Shown piece by piece: positions 1 to 8,524 of a DNA stretch of 64,000 nt. How positions within the stretch are numbered: position 1 is the first letter of the stretch; every line of letters starts with the position of its first letter. This stretch comes from Rhodospirillales bacterium (lineage in GTDB: Bacteria; Pseudomonadota; Alphaproteobacteria; Acetobacterales; Acetobacteraceae). The position numbers and the translations under genes are program-made. The notes under the pieces were generated by a model. That model saw only the letters and a list, made by a program, of their open reading frames with translations, did not search any database and was not told where the DNA came from. The DNA lies in contig JANXSM010000172.1 of the NCBI GenBank assembly GCA_025352665.1, positions 1 to 64,000 on the forward strand, given 5' to 3'.

Positions 1-1
1 A

Positions 2-187
2 CCCGACCTCAACCCGATCGAGCAGGTCTTCGCCAAGCTGAAGCACTTGCTTCGGAAAGCCGCAGCTCGCACCCGCGAGGCACTCAGCGACGCCGTCGCA
101 GACCTGTTGCAAACCTACACACCGGCCGAATGCGCCAACTACTTCAAAAACTCAGGCTATGTATCTACCTAAAAGCATTCCGCTCTA
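2..187 (+). mobile_element. IS630-family transposase, C-terminal remnant with element end
   Basis: The window opens inside a reading frame of 56 codons ending in TAA at 170-172. It begins PDLNPIEQVFAKLKH, the classic C-terminal block of IS630-type DDE transposases, where the E of NPIEQ is the last catalytic acid. It ends with the family-typical PAECANYFKNSGY. The rest of the transposase lies to the left of the window. Just after the stop comes CATTCCGCTCTA (176-187), ending in the TA expected at an IS630/Tc1-type border, so I take 187 as the approximate right end. The same 12 bases end a palindromic repeat at 54372-54383. Confidence 0.85.
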
Positions 188-1427
188 ATGGCATACGACA
201 GTTACCTGCGCACCCGCACGGCCACGTTCGCAACACCGCCAAAGCGTGGCGTGTGGCCATGCGGATCATCGACGCGTCGCCGAACCGCGAGGTGCGGGCA
301 CCAAAGCGACGGGAAGCTTATGTGCCTCCGCTCGAGGCCTTTCCCGAGTCGTTCCAGCGTGACGTCGCGGCGTGTGTGGCACGCATGTCTGGCACTGACC
401 GTCGCGGGCCGTTCCGATCAAGAAGCATTGACGCGAATGTCTTCAGTATTCGTCAAGCGGGGGCTGCGCTTATTTTGTCAGGCTATCCCATGGACGGCAT
501 CAACAGTCTGGGCGATCTCGTAGCTGAGCAAGCGTTCCGGACGTGCTGCACGTTCTATTGGATGCGCGCAATCGCTGCCGCGGTCGAGCGCGGCGACTAT
601 CTGAGTGTCGCGGAGGCGCCGGCCGATGCCGGCATCACTGCAAGCTTTCGGAAGATCAGTGTAAAATGTTTGCCGACCTTGCCAACGACGTCAAGCCGCC
701 GCGCAAAACGTAGATCACTCCCAAAAATCTCGCCCGGCTTCGCCAGTTCGACGACCCCAAACTTAGACTCGATCTGCTCAAACTGGGTGAACAGCTGTTG
801 AATACAGCAAAGACAGCGTCGGTATCGCCACGCCGCCAGGCCATTCTCGTGCGGGTCGCCATCGCCATCACGATCTTGCTCAACTCGCCCGTCCGTTTGC
901 TGAACCTCGTGTCGCTGCAGTTCGGCACGCATCTGCGCCTTTACGGCAGCCGGCACGGCCTGATCACCCATCTCGTGCCCGCCGCCCACGAAACCAAGAA
1001 TACGCGCTCTTATGAGCAGCCAGTCGATCCTGACCTGGCGAAGATGATCGAAATCTATCGGACCAAATATCACCCTCTATTGGCCCCGAATGGCTCCGCG
1101 TTCTTGTTCCCGGCCGGTGAAGGCCTGTCAGGCCATCTCGCCGAATGCACGATGTATAGCCATGTCAACCTGACCTTCGAGAAGGAAGCCGGCGCTTACG
1201 CGAACCCGAATCTGTTCCGCCACCTGGCGGTCCGCTTCATTTTGGAGGACAGCCCCAACGCCTTCGAGGACGCACGGCAGATGCTGGGGGACAAGGATCC
1301 GGCGGTTGTTTCGGCGCATTACGCCTCGATGGAGCCAGTGGCCGCCGCGCGCCGGCACCATGAACGTCTGCGTCGGGCACGCAACCCTGCACCGGTGCCC
1401 AAATCAGGTCGGGAAAAGAAGACCTGA
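188..1427 (+). pseudogene. tyrosine recombinase (phage-type integrase), degenerate
   Basis: The last 209 codons (from about 798) read as the catalytic domain of a tyrosine recombinase: a box-I arginine in SPVRLLNLVSL, a box-II-like NLFRHLAVRF, and the nucleophile in VSAHYASM near the end. The box-II histidine of the usual HxLRH appears as Asn. The N-terminal half lies in another frame (about 210-640), and the reading shifts near 640-650. The downstream frame is then broken by a TAG at 711-713, inside a stretch that otherwise continues as RKT-stop-ITPKNLARLRQF. The 5' end abuts the IS630 border, so the IS may have truncated it. Two or more lesions make this a pseudogene. Confidence 0.7.
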
Positions 1428-1528
1428 TGTACGACCTGCCAGCACTTCCGGCGATCAACGCCAACTTAAAGCCAGAAACTTGGCCAGCAGAGGATCGGGC
1501 AGCGTGGGTCGCGGCCATCGACCGCTGA
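1427..1528 (+). CDS. short ORF after the integrase, possibly a truncated gene start
   Basis: A 33-codon frame whose ATG overlaps the integrase stop (TGATG), reading MYDLPALPAINANLKP and ending in TGA at 1526-1528. Overlapping starts are usual in tandem integrase operons, so this may be the first residues of a second recombinase whose remainder was replaced by the next fragment. Nothing in it identifies a family. It could be chance. Confidence 0.3.
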   Translation: MYDLPALPAINANLKPETWPAEDRAAWVAAIDR

Positions 1529-1577
1529 CCAACTGGAAAGTTTTGCACGCTGCTCCCTGGAAACCATTCAACGCTGA

Positions 1578-2202
1578 TTGACACGCCAGTTGATGCCGGC
1601 CGAACTGGTCGACGCGGCCATCTCGGCCTTCAACACCGAAATGAAGGTACTGCAGGCCACGCTGACGTGTGACACGGACCTGACTGGACGCGAGCTGAAT
1701 GCCACCCGCACCAAGATCGACAACCTGGTCGACGCGATCGCTGATGGCCGCAGCAGCCCGGCCGTGCTGGCGAATCTTGCCGAGCTGGAGGCCGCTGCCG
1801 AGGTAATCAAGTCCAAGGTGGACGCTGCCACGCGCCCACCGGCGTTCGTACATCCGGCCGTAGGCACTCTTATCGACAGCGCGTCGAGGCGCGCTGTCCG
1901 AGGCATTGGCCGACCCTCAGAACCGGCTTGCGATGAATGCTGCGCGCGGGTTGATCGACGTGGTGAAGCTGCACCCGCCGCAAAATGACGGCGAACCTGC
2001 CGACATTGAGCTCATCGGGGATCTGGTCGAGCTGCTAAAGACAGCTGGCATCGGGGTGAATGATAACCCCAAGAAGCGAACAGCACCCGGTGTCGGTCTT
2101 GATTTGTTCGCGCGTTCGGTAAACGCGTCGCCAGAGGCTCCGCCTCTGGCAGGGGTCAAGGGGGCGGCGCCCCTTGCTCTTGCTTTCTCAGGGGCCTGTT
2201 AG
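1578..2202 (+). pseudogene. large serine recombinase, C-terminal remnant, frameshifted
   Basis: From the TTG at 1578 the frame gives an alpha-helical, coiled-coil-like segment (LVDAIADGRSSPAVLANLAELE and onward), followed by FVHPAVG. Near 1860-1900 the homology moves to another frame, which continues ALSEALADPQNRLAMNAARGL and ends IELIGDLVELLKTAG. This layout (helical linker, HP, an ALADP-like segment, a GLID-like segment, an IEL.GDL ending) is that of the C-terminal part of large serine recombinases. The catalytic and DNA-binding N-terminal parts are absent. The frame runs to 2202, touching the end of nusG on the opposite strand. Confidence 0.65.
2131..2176. repeat. two adjacent GC-rich hairpins downstream of nusG
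   Basis: Two back-to-back inverted repeats: CCAGAGG/CCTCTGG (2131-2149) and CAAGGGG/CCCCTTG (2157-2176). They sit between the recombinase remnant and the end of nusG. Neither is followed by a clear T-run in the direction of nusG, so a terminator role is uncertain; such paired GC-rich hairpins are also common as intergenic repeats. Confidence 0.45.
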
Positions 2203-2729
2203 ACCTTTTCAACTTGGCTGTATTCGAGTTCGACGGGGGTTGAGCGGCCGAAGATCGAGACGCTCACTTTCACGCGGCCTTTTTCTTCGTCTACTTCCTC
2301 GACCACGCCGTTGAAGCTGGTGAACGGGCCGTCGGCCACGCGCACCTGCTCGCCGATTTCGAACAGGATCGCCGGACGCGGGCGCTCCACGCCTTCCTGC
2401 GTCTGCTTCATGATCCGGTCGGCTTCCGCCTCGGTGATCGGGCTCGGACGGATTTTGGTGCCGAGGAAGCCGGTGACCTTGGGGGTGTCTTTGATCAGAT
2501 GCCAAGTATCGTCGGTCATCTCCATCTTCACCAGCACGTAGCCGGGGAAGAACTTGCGCTCAGCGTTGATCTTCTGCCCGCGCCGCAGCTCGACCACCTC
2601 CTCGGAGGGCACGAGCACCTCGTCAATATGGTCGGCCAGGCCCTTCTGGGCGGCCTGCTCCTTGATCTGTTGCGCGATCTTTTTCTCGAAACCGGAATAG
2701 ACGTGCACGACGTACCAGCGCTTTGCCAT
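2199..2729 (-). CDS. nusG: transcription termination/antitermination protein NusG
   Basis: The 176-residue product has the normal NusG length and layout. The NGN domain starts AKRWYVVHVYSGFEKK and contains FFPGYVLVKMEM, and the C-terminal KOW domain contains VADGPFTSFNGVVEEVDEEKGRV. NusG binds RNA polymerase and couples it to Rho or the ribosome. It follows secE by 11 bases in the conserved secE-nusG order and they are probably cotranscribed on the minus strand. The stop codon touches the recombinase remnant, so foreign DNA has inserted right behind the gene without damaging it. The usual downstream ribosomal protein genes (rplK, rplA) are not present, presumably displaced by the insertion. 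Confidence 0.97.
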   Translation of the reverse strand: MAKRWYVVHVYSGFEKKIAQQIKEQAAQKGLADHIDEVLVPSEEVVELRRGQKINAERKFFPGYVLVKMEMTDDTWHLIKDTPKVTGFLGTKIRPSPITEAEADRIMKQTQEGVERPRPAILFEIGEQVRVADGPFTSFNGVVEEVDEEKGRVKVSVSIFGRSTPVELEYSQVEKV

Positions 2730-2740
2730 GACGGTATTCC

Positions 2741-2941
2741 CTAAAGCCCGACGCCGAACAGGGCGCGCACGCCGATGCCGATCACCTGGTCCGCGATGAA
2801 GAAGAACAAAGCGGCGAGGGCGGCCATGGCGAACACGAGTCCCGTGGTCACCAGCGTCTCCTTGCGCGACGGCCAGGTCACCTTGGTGACCTCTGCCCGC
2901 ACTTCGCGGATGAATTTCGCCGGACTAGCAACGCCACTCAT
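2741..2941 (-). CDS. secE: preprotein translocase subunit SecE
   Basis: A 66-residue protein with the SecE signature: an amphipathic N-terminus containing FIREVRAEVTKVTWPSRKET, then a single transmembrane segment (about residues 33-52). This is the short, one-helix form typical of alphaproteobacteria. SecE clamps SecY in the inner-membrane translocon. It lies between tRNA-Trp and nusG, the standard bacterial arrangement. Confidence 0.96.
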   Translation of the reverse strand: MSGVASPAKFIREVRAEVTKVTWPSRKETLVTTGLVFAMAALAALFFFIADQVIGIGVRALFGVGL

Positions 2942-3052
2942 GTGCCTCTGTACCCTTCTGAAAACGCTCTAAAAATCCAGCCTGCCGGAGCCTGCGCCAG
3001 CGACAGTAAACTGCCGGGCAAGCTTCGCCAAACCGCCGCATCCGGGGAAGAT

Positions 3053-3129
3053 TGGCAGGGGCGGAGGGTCTCGAACCCACAACCTCCGGTTTTGGAGACC
3101 GGCGCTCTAGCCAATTGAGCTACGCCCCT
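3053..3129 (-). tRNA. tRNA-Trp (anticodon CCA)
   Basis: On the minus strand the sequence folds as a full cloverleaf: acceptor AGGGGCG paired with CGCCCCT, anticodon loop CTCCAAA, T-loop GGTTCGAGACC, discriminator G and an encoded CCA tail. It sits directly upstream of secE-nusG, as in many bacteria. Confidence 0.96.
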
Positions 3130-3366
3130 ACCGAGACTGCCCGCGACAGATCCCTCTTCGGCAGTGGGGCCCGCCGGCGCAGGGTCCGGGTGGCGTAGAA
3201 AGAATGTGCGCAGCGCGATGTCAAGTGCGCGTATCGCCGCGGGGCTGAAACAGCCGTCACAAATCGTTCCGATTTGAGGGAACGGAGCCGTCACGCGCTC
3301 ACTTGTAGTGTCCGTGAGCGATGCGAGGGCGCCGCCGCGCTCAGCCACCATGAGGAGTATCAAGCC

Positions 3367-3639
3367 ATGAACAAGACTTCCGAAGCGATCGATTCCGCAC
3401 AGAGCGACCTCTCCGACCAGATCCAGAGACTCCGCAGCCAGCTCGACACGCTGCTGTCCGACCGGGTTGAGCCGGCGATGCGCCAAGCCTCCGCCCGTCT
3501 CTCAACCGCAGCCCAGGGCGCGAGCAAGGTTGCTTCCGAGGAGGTCGATATGGTCTCCCAGCACGTACGCGGCCGACCGATCACGTATGTCCTGGCGGCC
3601 GCCGCCGTGGGTTATATCCTCGCTCGCCTGACCCGCTGA
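3367..3639 (+). CDS. DUF883-like (ElaB/YqjD-type) membrane-anchored protein
   Basis: 90 residues from an ATG with a TGAGGAG ribosome-binding site about 8 bases upstream. Residues 5-65 are polar and helical (SDLSDQIQRLRSQLDTLLSD). The C-terminus has one hydrophobic segment (YVLAAAAVGYILARL) followed by a positively charged end. This is the layout of the DUF883/ElaB/YqjD family, C-tail-anchored proteins, some of which bind ribosomes in stationary phase. A longer start upstream is open but lacks a good binding site. The next gene begins three bases after the stop, suggesting an operon. Confidence 0.75.
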   Translation: MNKTSEAIDSAQSDLSDQIQRLRSQLDTLLSDRVEPAMRQASARLSTAAQGASKVASEEVDMVSQHVRGRPITYVLAAAAVGYILARLTR

Positions 3640-3642
3640 TCC

Positions 3643-4026
3643 GTGCGCCCGTTCCGGCTTGCCGCGATCGTCCTGCAGGCCGAACGGGTCCGCGCCACAC
3701 GACGCATGGTCCGCCTGGCGCTGCAGATCTGGTTCGCGCTGCTAAGTCTGGTGTTCGTCACCGGTGGAGTGATCGCAGGCCATGTCGCCGTCTACCAGCT
3801 GCTGGCCGCCCGCCTGCCGCCGGCAGGAGCGGCCGGCTGCGTGGCGGGTGGAGATCTCTTCCTGGCACTGGTGTTCGTCATGGTAGCGGTGAACAGCAAA
3901 CCCAGCACGACCGAGCGCGAGGCACGCGAGATCTCGCGCACCGCCTCCGCCCAGATTCTGCCCTCGCTCGCCTGGACGCGGCTGATCTCGTTGCTGATTG
4001 GCATGATCATGCGCCGCCGTTCTTGA
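3643..4026 (+). CDS. small inner-membrane protein, unknown function
   Basis: 127 residues from a GTG three bases after the DUF883-like gene. It has two strong hydrophobic segments (about residues 26-50 and 68-85) and a weaker one near 108-122, ending in IGMIMRRRS. The pairing of a DUF883-like gene with a two-helix membrane protein resembles yqjD-yqjE of enterobacteria; that relation is inferred from context and topology only. Confidence 0.55.
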   Translation: MRPFRLAAIVLQAERVRATRRMVRLALQIWFALLSLVFVTGGVIAGHVAVYQLLAARLPPAGAAGCVAGGDLFLALVFVMVAVNSKPSTTEREAREISRTASAQILPSLAWTRLISLLIGMIMRRRS

Positions 4027-4361
4027 CGGCGGCTTCGAGTCCTCAACCGATTGGCAGCCGAACTCGCTGCGTAGGCGGGTCGCACCGTCGCCTCGCTGTA
4101 GGTGCGGTCCTGGCCGGCGGATACGCCGGTTGATGACTGTGGCCTGGGCCAAGATTCGCTGGAAAGGATCACCTGCTGCAGCGCCGCCGACCGCCGTAGT
4201 CCCCAGTCCGCAGGCGCTGGAACGCGGCGAGCCGGCGAGTGGGCAAGCCTGGCGATCCTCGATGCCCCCTAGAGCCGCATGCAGTTCACCACCGCCGAAC
4301 GGCCGGCGCGTTCGCCTGGCCTGCGATGAGCCAAGTTTAGCGGCGGTTTTGGGGGAGTAGG
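4027..4361. other. non-coding interval
   Basis: 335 bases between the small membrane-protein gene and tRNA-Gly. Open frames here have no recognisable content or ribosome-binding sites, and no strong hairpin with a T-run is visible. Confidence 0.5.
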
Positions 4362-4435
4362 TGGAGCGGGTGACGGGAATCGAACCCGCACAGCCAGCTT
4401 GGAAGGCTGGGACTCTACCATTGAGCTACACCCGC
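4362..4435 (-). tRNA. tRNA-Gly (anticodon TCC)
   Basis: Minus-strand cloverleaf: acceptor GCGGGTG/CACCCGC, anticodon loop CTTCCAA, T-arm GGGTTCGATTCCC, discriminator T and encoded CCA. Followed, against its own direction, by tRNA-Tyr 41 bases away. Confidence 0.95.
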
Positions 4436-4476
4436 CCAGGGCGTTCGAGGTGTGGTATATCACTTACACACGGAAT

Positions 4477-4562
4477 TGGTGGAAGGGGTTGGATTCGAAC
4501 CAACGTAGGCGTACGCCAGCGGATTTACAGTCCGCCCCCTTTAGCCACTCGGGCACCCTTCC
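4477..4562 (-). tRNA. tRNA-Tyr (anticodon GTA)
   Basis: Minus-strand cloverleaf of 86 bases with a long variable arm (class II). Acceptor GGAAGGG, anticodon loop CTGTAAA, T-arm TTGGTTCGAATCCAA, discriminator A and encoded CCA. It is probably cotranscribed with the adjacent tRNA-Gly. Confidence 0.95.
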
Positions 4563-4660
4563 GAAGAGGTGCGCACCTATCGCGATCTTCCCCCGGCTGT
4601 CAACGAAGGATCCGGCAGCGGCGTTGTGGCAGAGCGATGTCACGCGTATAGGCTGGCGGG

Positions 4661-5788
4661 ATGAAACCACCGAGCAACAAATCGGGCGGACGCGGCGGCA
4701 ACGGCAAGGCACCGTATCGGCCGGGCGGCCCCCGCCCCTCCACGCCCCGTCCTTCCACGCCCCGCCCTCCCGGCAGCAACCTCCCTGCGGGCAAGCCGTC
4801 CGGCCGACCGGGATCGTCCGCAGCACCGCGGACCCCGCGCGAGCCCAGCCCTGAACCACGCGCGGCCCGTGTGCCCGATCGCCCGGTGCTGACGGTTGCA
4901 ACCAAAGGCGCCTTCGGCCGCGACGACGTCGAAGCAGCCCCGCGTGAGGCCCGCGCGCCGCGCAGGCCAGATGCCGCGACACAACGCCGGACCGACCACG
5001 GGCCCGCCCGCACGCCGCGCCAGCCACGCCCGCCGGCGCAGCCCAACCACGACATCGACGCGCCGCGCGGCACGATCTGGCTGTATGGCACCCATGCCAT
5101 TGGAGCGGCGCTCGCCAATCCCGCCCGACGCCTGCGCCGGCTGCTGCTGACCGAGGAAGCCGAAGCCGCGATGGCAGCGTCCTTCCCCAAGCCCTGGCCC
5201 CTTCCGGTCGAGCGCACCGATCGCGCACGGCTCGACCAGCTGCTCGGACGCGACATGGTGCACCAGGGTGCAGCCCTGCTGGCCGATCCGCTTGGCTCGC
5301 CCTCGCTTGCCCAGGCCTTGGAACGGCCGGGCCCGGTGATCGTGCTCGACCAGGTGTCCGACCCCCGCAACGTGGGGGCGATCCTGCGGTCTGCCGCCGT
5401 CTTCGGCGCCGCCTGCGTCATCACCCAGGACCGCAACGCGCCGGACGAAAGCGGTGCGCTCGCGAAGGCGGCCTCCGGTGCGTTGGAACGTGTGCCCCTG
5501 CTGCGCGCCGTCAACATCTCCCGCACGCTGGTGGCATTAAAGGCAGCCGGCTGCTGGGTCGTCGGCATGGATGCGGCCGGCAGCCCACTGTCCGGACCAG
5601 CCCTGGCGCAGCGCCGTGTGGCGCTGGTGATGGGCAGCGAGGGCGAGGGCCTGCGCCGCCTGACCCGCGAGACCTGTGACGAGCTGGCCGGCATTCCAAT
5701 GACCGGCGGCGTGGGGTCTGCCATCGACAGCCTGAACGTCTCGGCGGCAGCGACCGTGGCACTCTACGAGTTGGGTCGCCGCACCTGA
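4661..5788 (+). CDS. rlmB: 23S rRNA 2'-O-ribose methyltransferase, TrmH/RlmB family
   Basis: 375 residues. Residues 1-130 are a low-complexity Pro/Arg-rich extension. A substrate-binding domain follows (IWLYGTHAIGAALANP, about 134-200), then the SPOUT methyltransferase fold (about 215-375). SPOUT motifs are clear: VLDQVSDPRNVGAILRSA (motif 1, with the N and R of DPRNVGAI.R), VALVMGSEGEGL (motif 2) and IDSLNVSAAATVAL (motif 3, part of the AdoMet knot). Family members methylate 23S rRNA G2251. The gene is divergent from tRNA-Tyr and tRNA-Gly, a common arrangement for rlmB. Other TrmH enzymes with different RNA targets are possible. Confidence 0.88.
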   Translation: MKPPSNKSGGRGGNGKAPYRPGGPRPSTPRPSTPRPPGSNLPAGKPSGRPGSSAAPRTPREPSPEPRAARVPDRPVLTVATKGAFGRDDVEAAPREARAPRRPDAATQRRTDHGPARTPRQPRPPAQPNHDIDAPRGTIWLYGTHAIGAALANPARRLRRLLLTEEAEAAMAASFPKPWPLPVERTDRARLDQLLGRDMVHQGAALLADPLGSPSLAQALERPGPVIVLDQVSDPRNVGAILRSAAVFGAACVITQDRNAPDESGALAKAASGALERVPLLRAVNISRTLVALKAAGCWVVGMDAAGSPLSGPALAQRRVALVMGSEGEGLRRLTRETCDELAGIPMTGGVGSAIDSLNVSAAATVALYELGRRT

Positions 5789-5937
5789 TATCGCTCACGG
5801 CCTTGTTTTCAAATCGACGGTCGCGCCGCTTTTGCTGAAAAGGTGGCGTTAACCATTCCACCCCATGAATAGCGCTGTGGCCGCGCGCAACTCCGCGGCA
5901 GCAACAGCCAAAAGGGCACCAGTGGGAAAGACCCCGG

Positions 5938-6168
5938 ATGTTCCAGCACTGGAACGAACTATCCGATGATACGCAGCTGGCTCTCTCGCAGGAGGCTTTG
6001 ACCAAGGCCGCCGAAACAATCGCAAGGCACGCGGAGCTGCTGGCGCGTGAAATGGAGGCGGGCGGCATTGCCGATCTGGGCGGGCCGGACGCACTTCGCC
6101 TGCTTGCCGCCGTGGTGCGCGAAACCGGACGCGACGTGATGATGGGTCCGGTGGCCGGGAATGCGTAA
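5938..6168 (+). CDS. hypothetical 76-residue protein
   Basis: Starts MFQHWNELSDDTQLALSQEALT and is predicted helical and acidic, with no membrane segment. The family is unknown to me. It lies alone between rlmB and the diguanylate cyclase. About 80 bases upstream is TTAACCAT (5849-5856), the conserved half of a CtrA binding site, though the second half-site is absent. Start choice is uncertain, since no strong ribosome-binding site is seen. Confidence 0.45.
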   Translation: MFQHWNELSDDTQLALSQEALTKAAETIARHAELLAREMEAGGIADLGGPDALRLLAAVVRETGRDVMMGPVAGNA

Positions 6169-6341
6169 CGGACGCGGGGGCTGGCTTCCCGCAGAATTCC
6201 GGTCGAAATCCCGACGCTTGACAAGAAGCGACATTCCCGGGTGCAGCTTTATCTGGCAACCGGGTGCAACCCAGGTCATATGGCGCGCAATGTTGCGACC
6301 ATTCCGGTGTCGCGGCGAAGGATGATGGGGCCAGGTCATCG

Positions 6342-8087
6342 ATGGGTGCGCTTGCGGGAAGACCGCTGAAGTGGCTTCAAGGGCGTAGCCTGCGGGAGCG
6401 GATAGGTGGATCGTTGGCCGTTCTGGTGTTCGTGGTGGCAGGGGTCATCGGCGGCCTGATCGGACAATTTTCGATCAACGAGGCGCGCGCCCGCATCGGG
6501 CAGTCGCTGGCCACTGACGCCCAACGCTTGGCCGAGCGGCTGAATTCCGACATGGCCTCACGCCTGCGCGAACTGACGCTGTTGGCAGGCACCGATGTTT
6601 TGCAGGCCCTGCCGGCGACAGCGGCGACAGCGGCGGCAGCGCCAAGTCTTGGGGTGATGCCCAAGCTGAGCTCGGACCTTGCCCACACCCAATCCCTGCT
6701 CGAAGGCCTCAAGCGCAGTGTCCCGGCCTATGCCTGGATCGCGGTGGCCGATCCCTCCGGCCGGGTGCTGGCCGCAACCGACCCAGCGCTGCTGGGCTCC
6801 GACCTTGCCACCCGCGGGCCACGCTGGCGGATGGCCGAAGCACCCGATGCACCCGGCGATGAGCGACGCCCGCTCGATCTCGTGCAGCCGATCCGCACCG
6901 ACGACGCAACCGTCGTCGGCATCGTCGCAGCCCAACTCGATCCGGGCTGGTTGGCGCAGGTGGAGCAGGCAGTGGTCACCACCGATCCCGACGGCGTGCT
7001 GCGCCGCGAGACCTTCCTGATCAACGCCCAGGACATGGTGCTGCTGGGCCCGCCTGGCAGTCTTGGCCAGAAGCTGCTGACGCCTGCGTCCAACCGCGCC
7101 CGCGCCGGCTTCTACGGTGCGTCGGTGGAGGAATGGCCCGATGGCGGCCCGTTCCTGACCGGTACGGCATTTGTGTCTGGTGAGCGTGGCCCACGTGCCG
7201 CAGGCGGCCAGGACCTGCGATGGGTTGTGCTGGTACGCCAGGCCGAAAGGATCGCCTTCGCCGGCGCCTACGCGCTGCGCGATGCGATCTGGCTGGCCGG
7301 GCTGCTGATTGCGGCAAGCTTCGCTGTGGCGGGCTGGCTGCTCGCCGGCATAATCACCGCCCCCTTGGCCCGCATCGCCTTCGCCGCCGAGCGACTGCGC
7401 CAGGGCGATGACATCCAGATCCCCCGCATCCGAGGGCCATCCGAGATCGATAGCCTCTCCGCCTCGCTCCGCGCACTTGTCGCAACGTTGACGCGCAAGC
7501 AGGTGGCGTTGGACGAAATGGAGGAACTGGCGCTGCGCGACCCGCTCACCGGCCTGTTCAACAGGCATGGGCTCAAGCTCGCCATGGCCCGGTTGCTGGC
7601 CCAGGCGCAGGCGAATAATTCAAAGCTGATGGTGTTCGTTGGCGATCTCGATGGGTTCAAATCGGTCAACGACACGCTCGGCCACGCCTGCGGTGACATA
7701 CTGCTCTGCCAGGTCGCCAGCCGCTTGGCCCGGGCCGTCAGGGGCAGCGACGTGGTGGCCCGCCTCGGGGGCGACGAATTCGTGCTGGCCCTGCCGGCGC
7801 CGGACGGTGTCCACGACCAGGCGGTCCGCACGGTCATTCAGCGGGCGCAGTCAGCGATTTCAGCGCCTTATCAAATAGAGGGCGCCTTGGTGCGCGTCAG
7901 TTGCAGCCTTGGCGGCGCCTGCTGGCCGGACGATGTGCAAAACCACTCCGAGGACGACGATCTGGCTGCGGAGTTCGATGAGGTGCTGGAGCACGCGGAC
8001 GCGGCACTCTACGTTGTCAAGCGCTCGAGCAAGGGGCGCATCGCCTTCCACGGCGAGATCCGGCGGCTGGCCACCGGCAAGACTTGA
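6342..8087 (+). CDS. membrane-bound diguanylate cyclase (GGDEF)
   Basis: About 581 residues from the ATG at 6342; the frame is open to 6264. It has one N-terminal transmembrane helix (about 23-45), a periplasmic sensor region of about 260 residues resembling a Cache domain, a second helix (about 315-340) and a HAMP-like linker. The GGDEF domain has an intact active site (RLGGDEFVLAL, about residue 475). An inhibitory I-site RxxD (RGSD) sits five residues upstream, so product inhibition is likely. It makes cyclic di-GMP from two GTP in response to a periplasmic signal. No EAL domain follows. Two cyclic-di-GMP-linked systems are near: the exopolysaccharide operon starting 440 bases downstream, and the flagellar cluster. 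Confidence 0.92.
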   Translation: MGALAGRPLKWLQGRSLRERIGGSLAVLVFVVAGVIGGLIGQFSINEARARIGQSLATDAQRLAERLNSDMASRLRELTLLAGTDVLQALPATAATAAAAPSLGVMPKLSSDLAHTQSLLEGLKRSVPAYAWIAVADPSGRVLAATDPALLGSDLATRGPRWRMAEAPDAPGDERRPLDLVQPIRTDDATVVGIVAAQLDPGWLAQVEQAVVTTDPDGVLRRETFLINAQDMVLLGPPGSLGQKLLTPASNRARAGFYGASVEEWPDGGPFLTGTAFVSGERGPRAAGGQDLRWVVLVRQAERIAFAGAYALRDAIWLAGLLIAASFAVAGWLLAGIITAPLARIAFAAERLRQGDDIQIPRIRGPSEIDSLSASLRALVATLTRKQVALDEMEELALRDPLTGLFNRHGLKLAMARLLAQAQANNSKLMVFVGDLDGFKSVNDTLGHACGDILLCQVASRLARAVRGSDVVARLGGDEFVLALPAPDGVHDQAVRTVIQRAQSAISAPYQIEGALVRVSCSLGGACWPDDVQNHSEDDDLAAEFDEVLEHADAALYVVKRSSKGRIAFHGEIRRLATGKT

Positions 8088-8135
8088 AAAACGCTCGTAA
8101 TCCGGCGATAGCATATCCCGGCTGAACCCAAGGTG

Positions 8136-8210
8136 GCCGGGTTAGCACAGTGGTAGTGCAGCGGTTTTGTAAACCGAAGGTCGGGGGTTCAAGTCCCTCA
8201 CCCGGCACCA
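8136..8210 (+). tRNA. tRNA-Thr (anticodon TGT)
   Basis: Cloverleaf with acceptor GCCGGGT/ACCCGGC, D-loop AGCACAGTGGTAGTGC, anticodon loop TTTGTAA, T-arm GGGGGTTCAAGTCCCTC, discriminator A and encoded CCA. Confidence 0.95.
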
Positions 8211-8487
8211 ACGCACCCAATCCCAAGGATCTGATCCGTTGCCGCAACTCTCCGGGGTTGGCGTCCGCGCAACATTTTCAATACGCATGAACACATATCG
8301 TGACCAAGCGACGAGTGCCAAACAACACACATGTTCGGTTGTCGAGAACGCAGCGGCAGTCAGCGAATGTTCCTGGTAAGTGCCGCGACGATCACTGCCG
8401 AACGGCGGCACTAAGTGGTAATTCGTTCAAAGTTCTAGATTTTACCGGAAATTTGCACGTGTCTGTTTCCGTCCATCTCAGAATAAG

Positions 8488-8501
8488 TTAAGTTAACTTA
8501 A
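8488..8501. promoter_or_regulatory. 14-base TTAA palindrome upstream of the exopolysaccharide operon
   Basis: TTAAGTTAACTTAA is a perfect palindrome 24 bases before the operon start, inside the otherwise featureless 314-base gap after tRNA-Thr. It holds three TTAA units; the outer two are separated by six bases, one less than the TTAA-N7-TTAA CtrA consensus. It could be an operator for CtrA or for another regulator. Confidence 0.4.
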
Positions 8502-8524
8502 TCGTAACGGATCAGGAAATTGCT

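Noticed and set aside
5849-5863. TTAACCATTCC as a CtrA site
   Set aside because: Only the first half-site matches; the second TTAA is absent at the N7 spacing.
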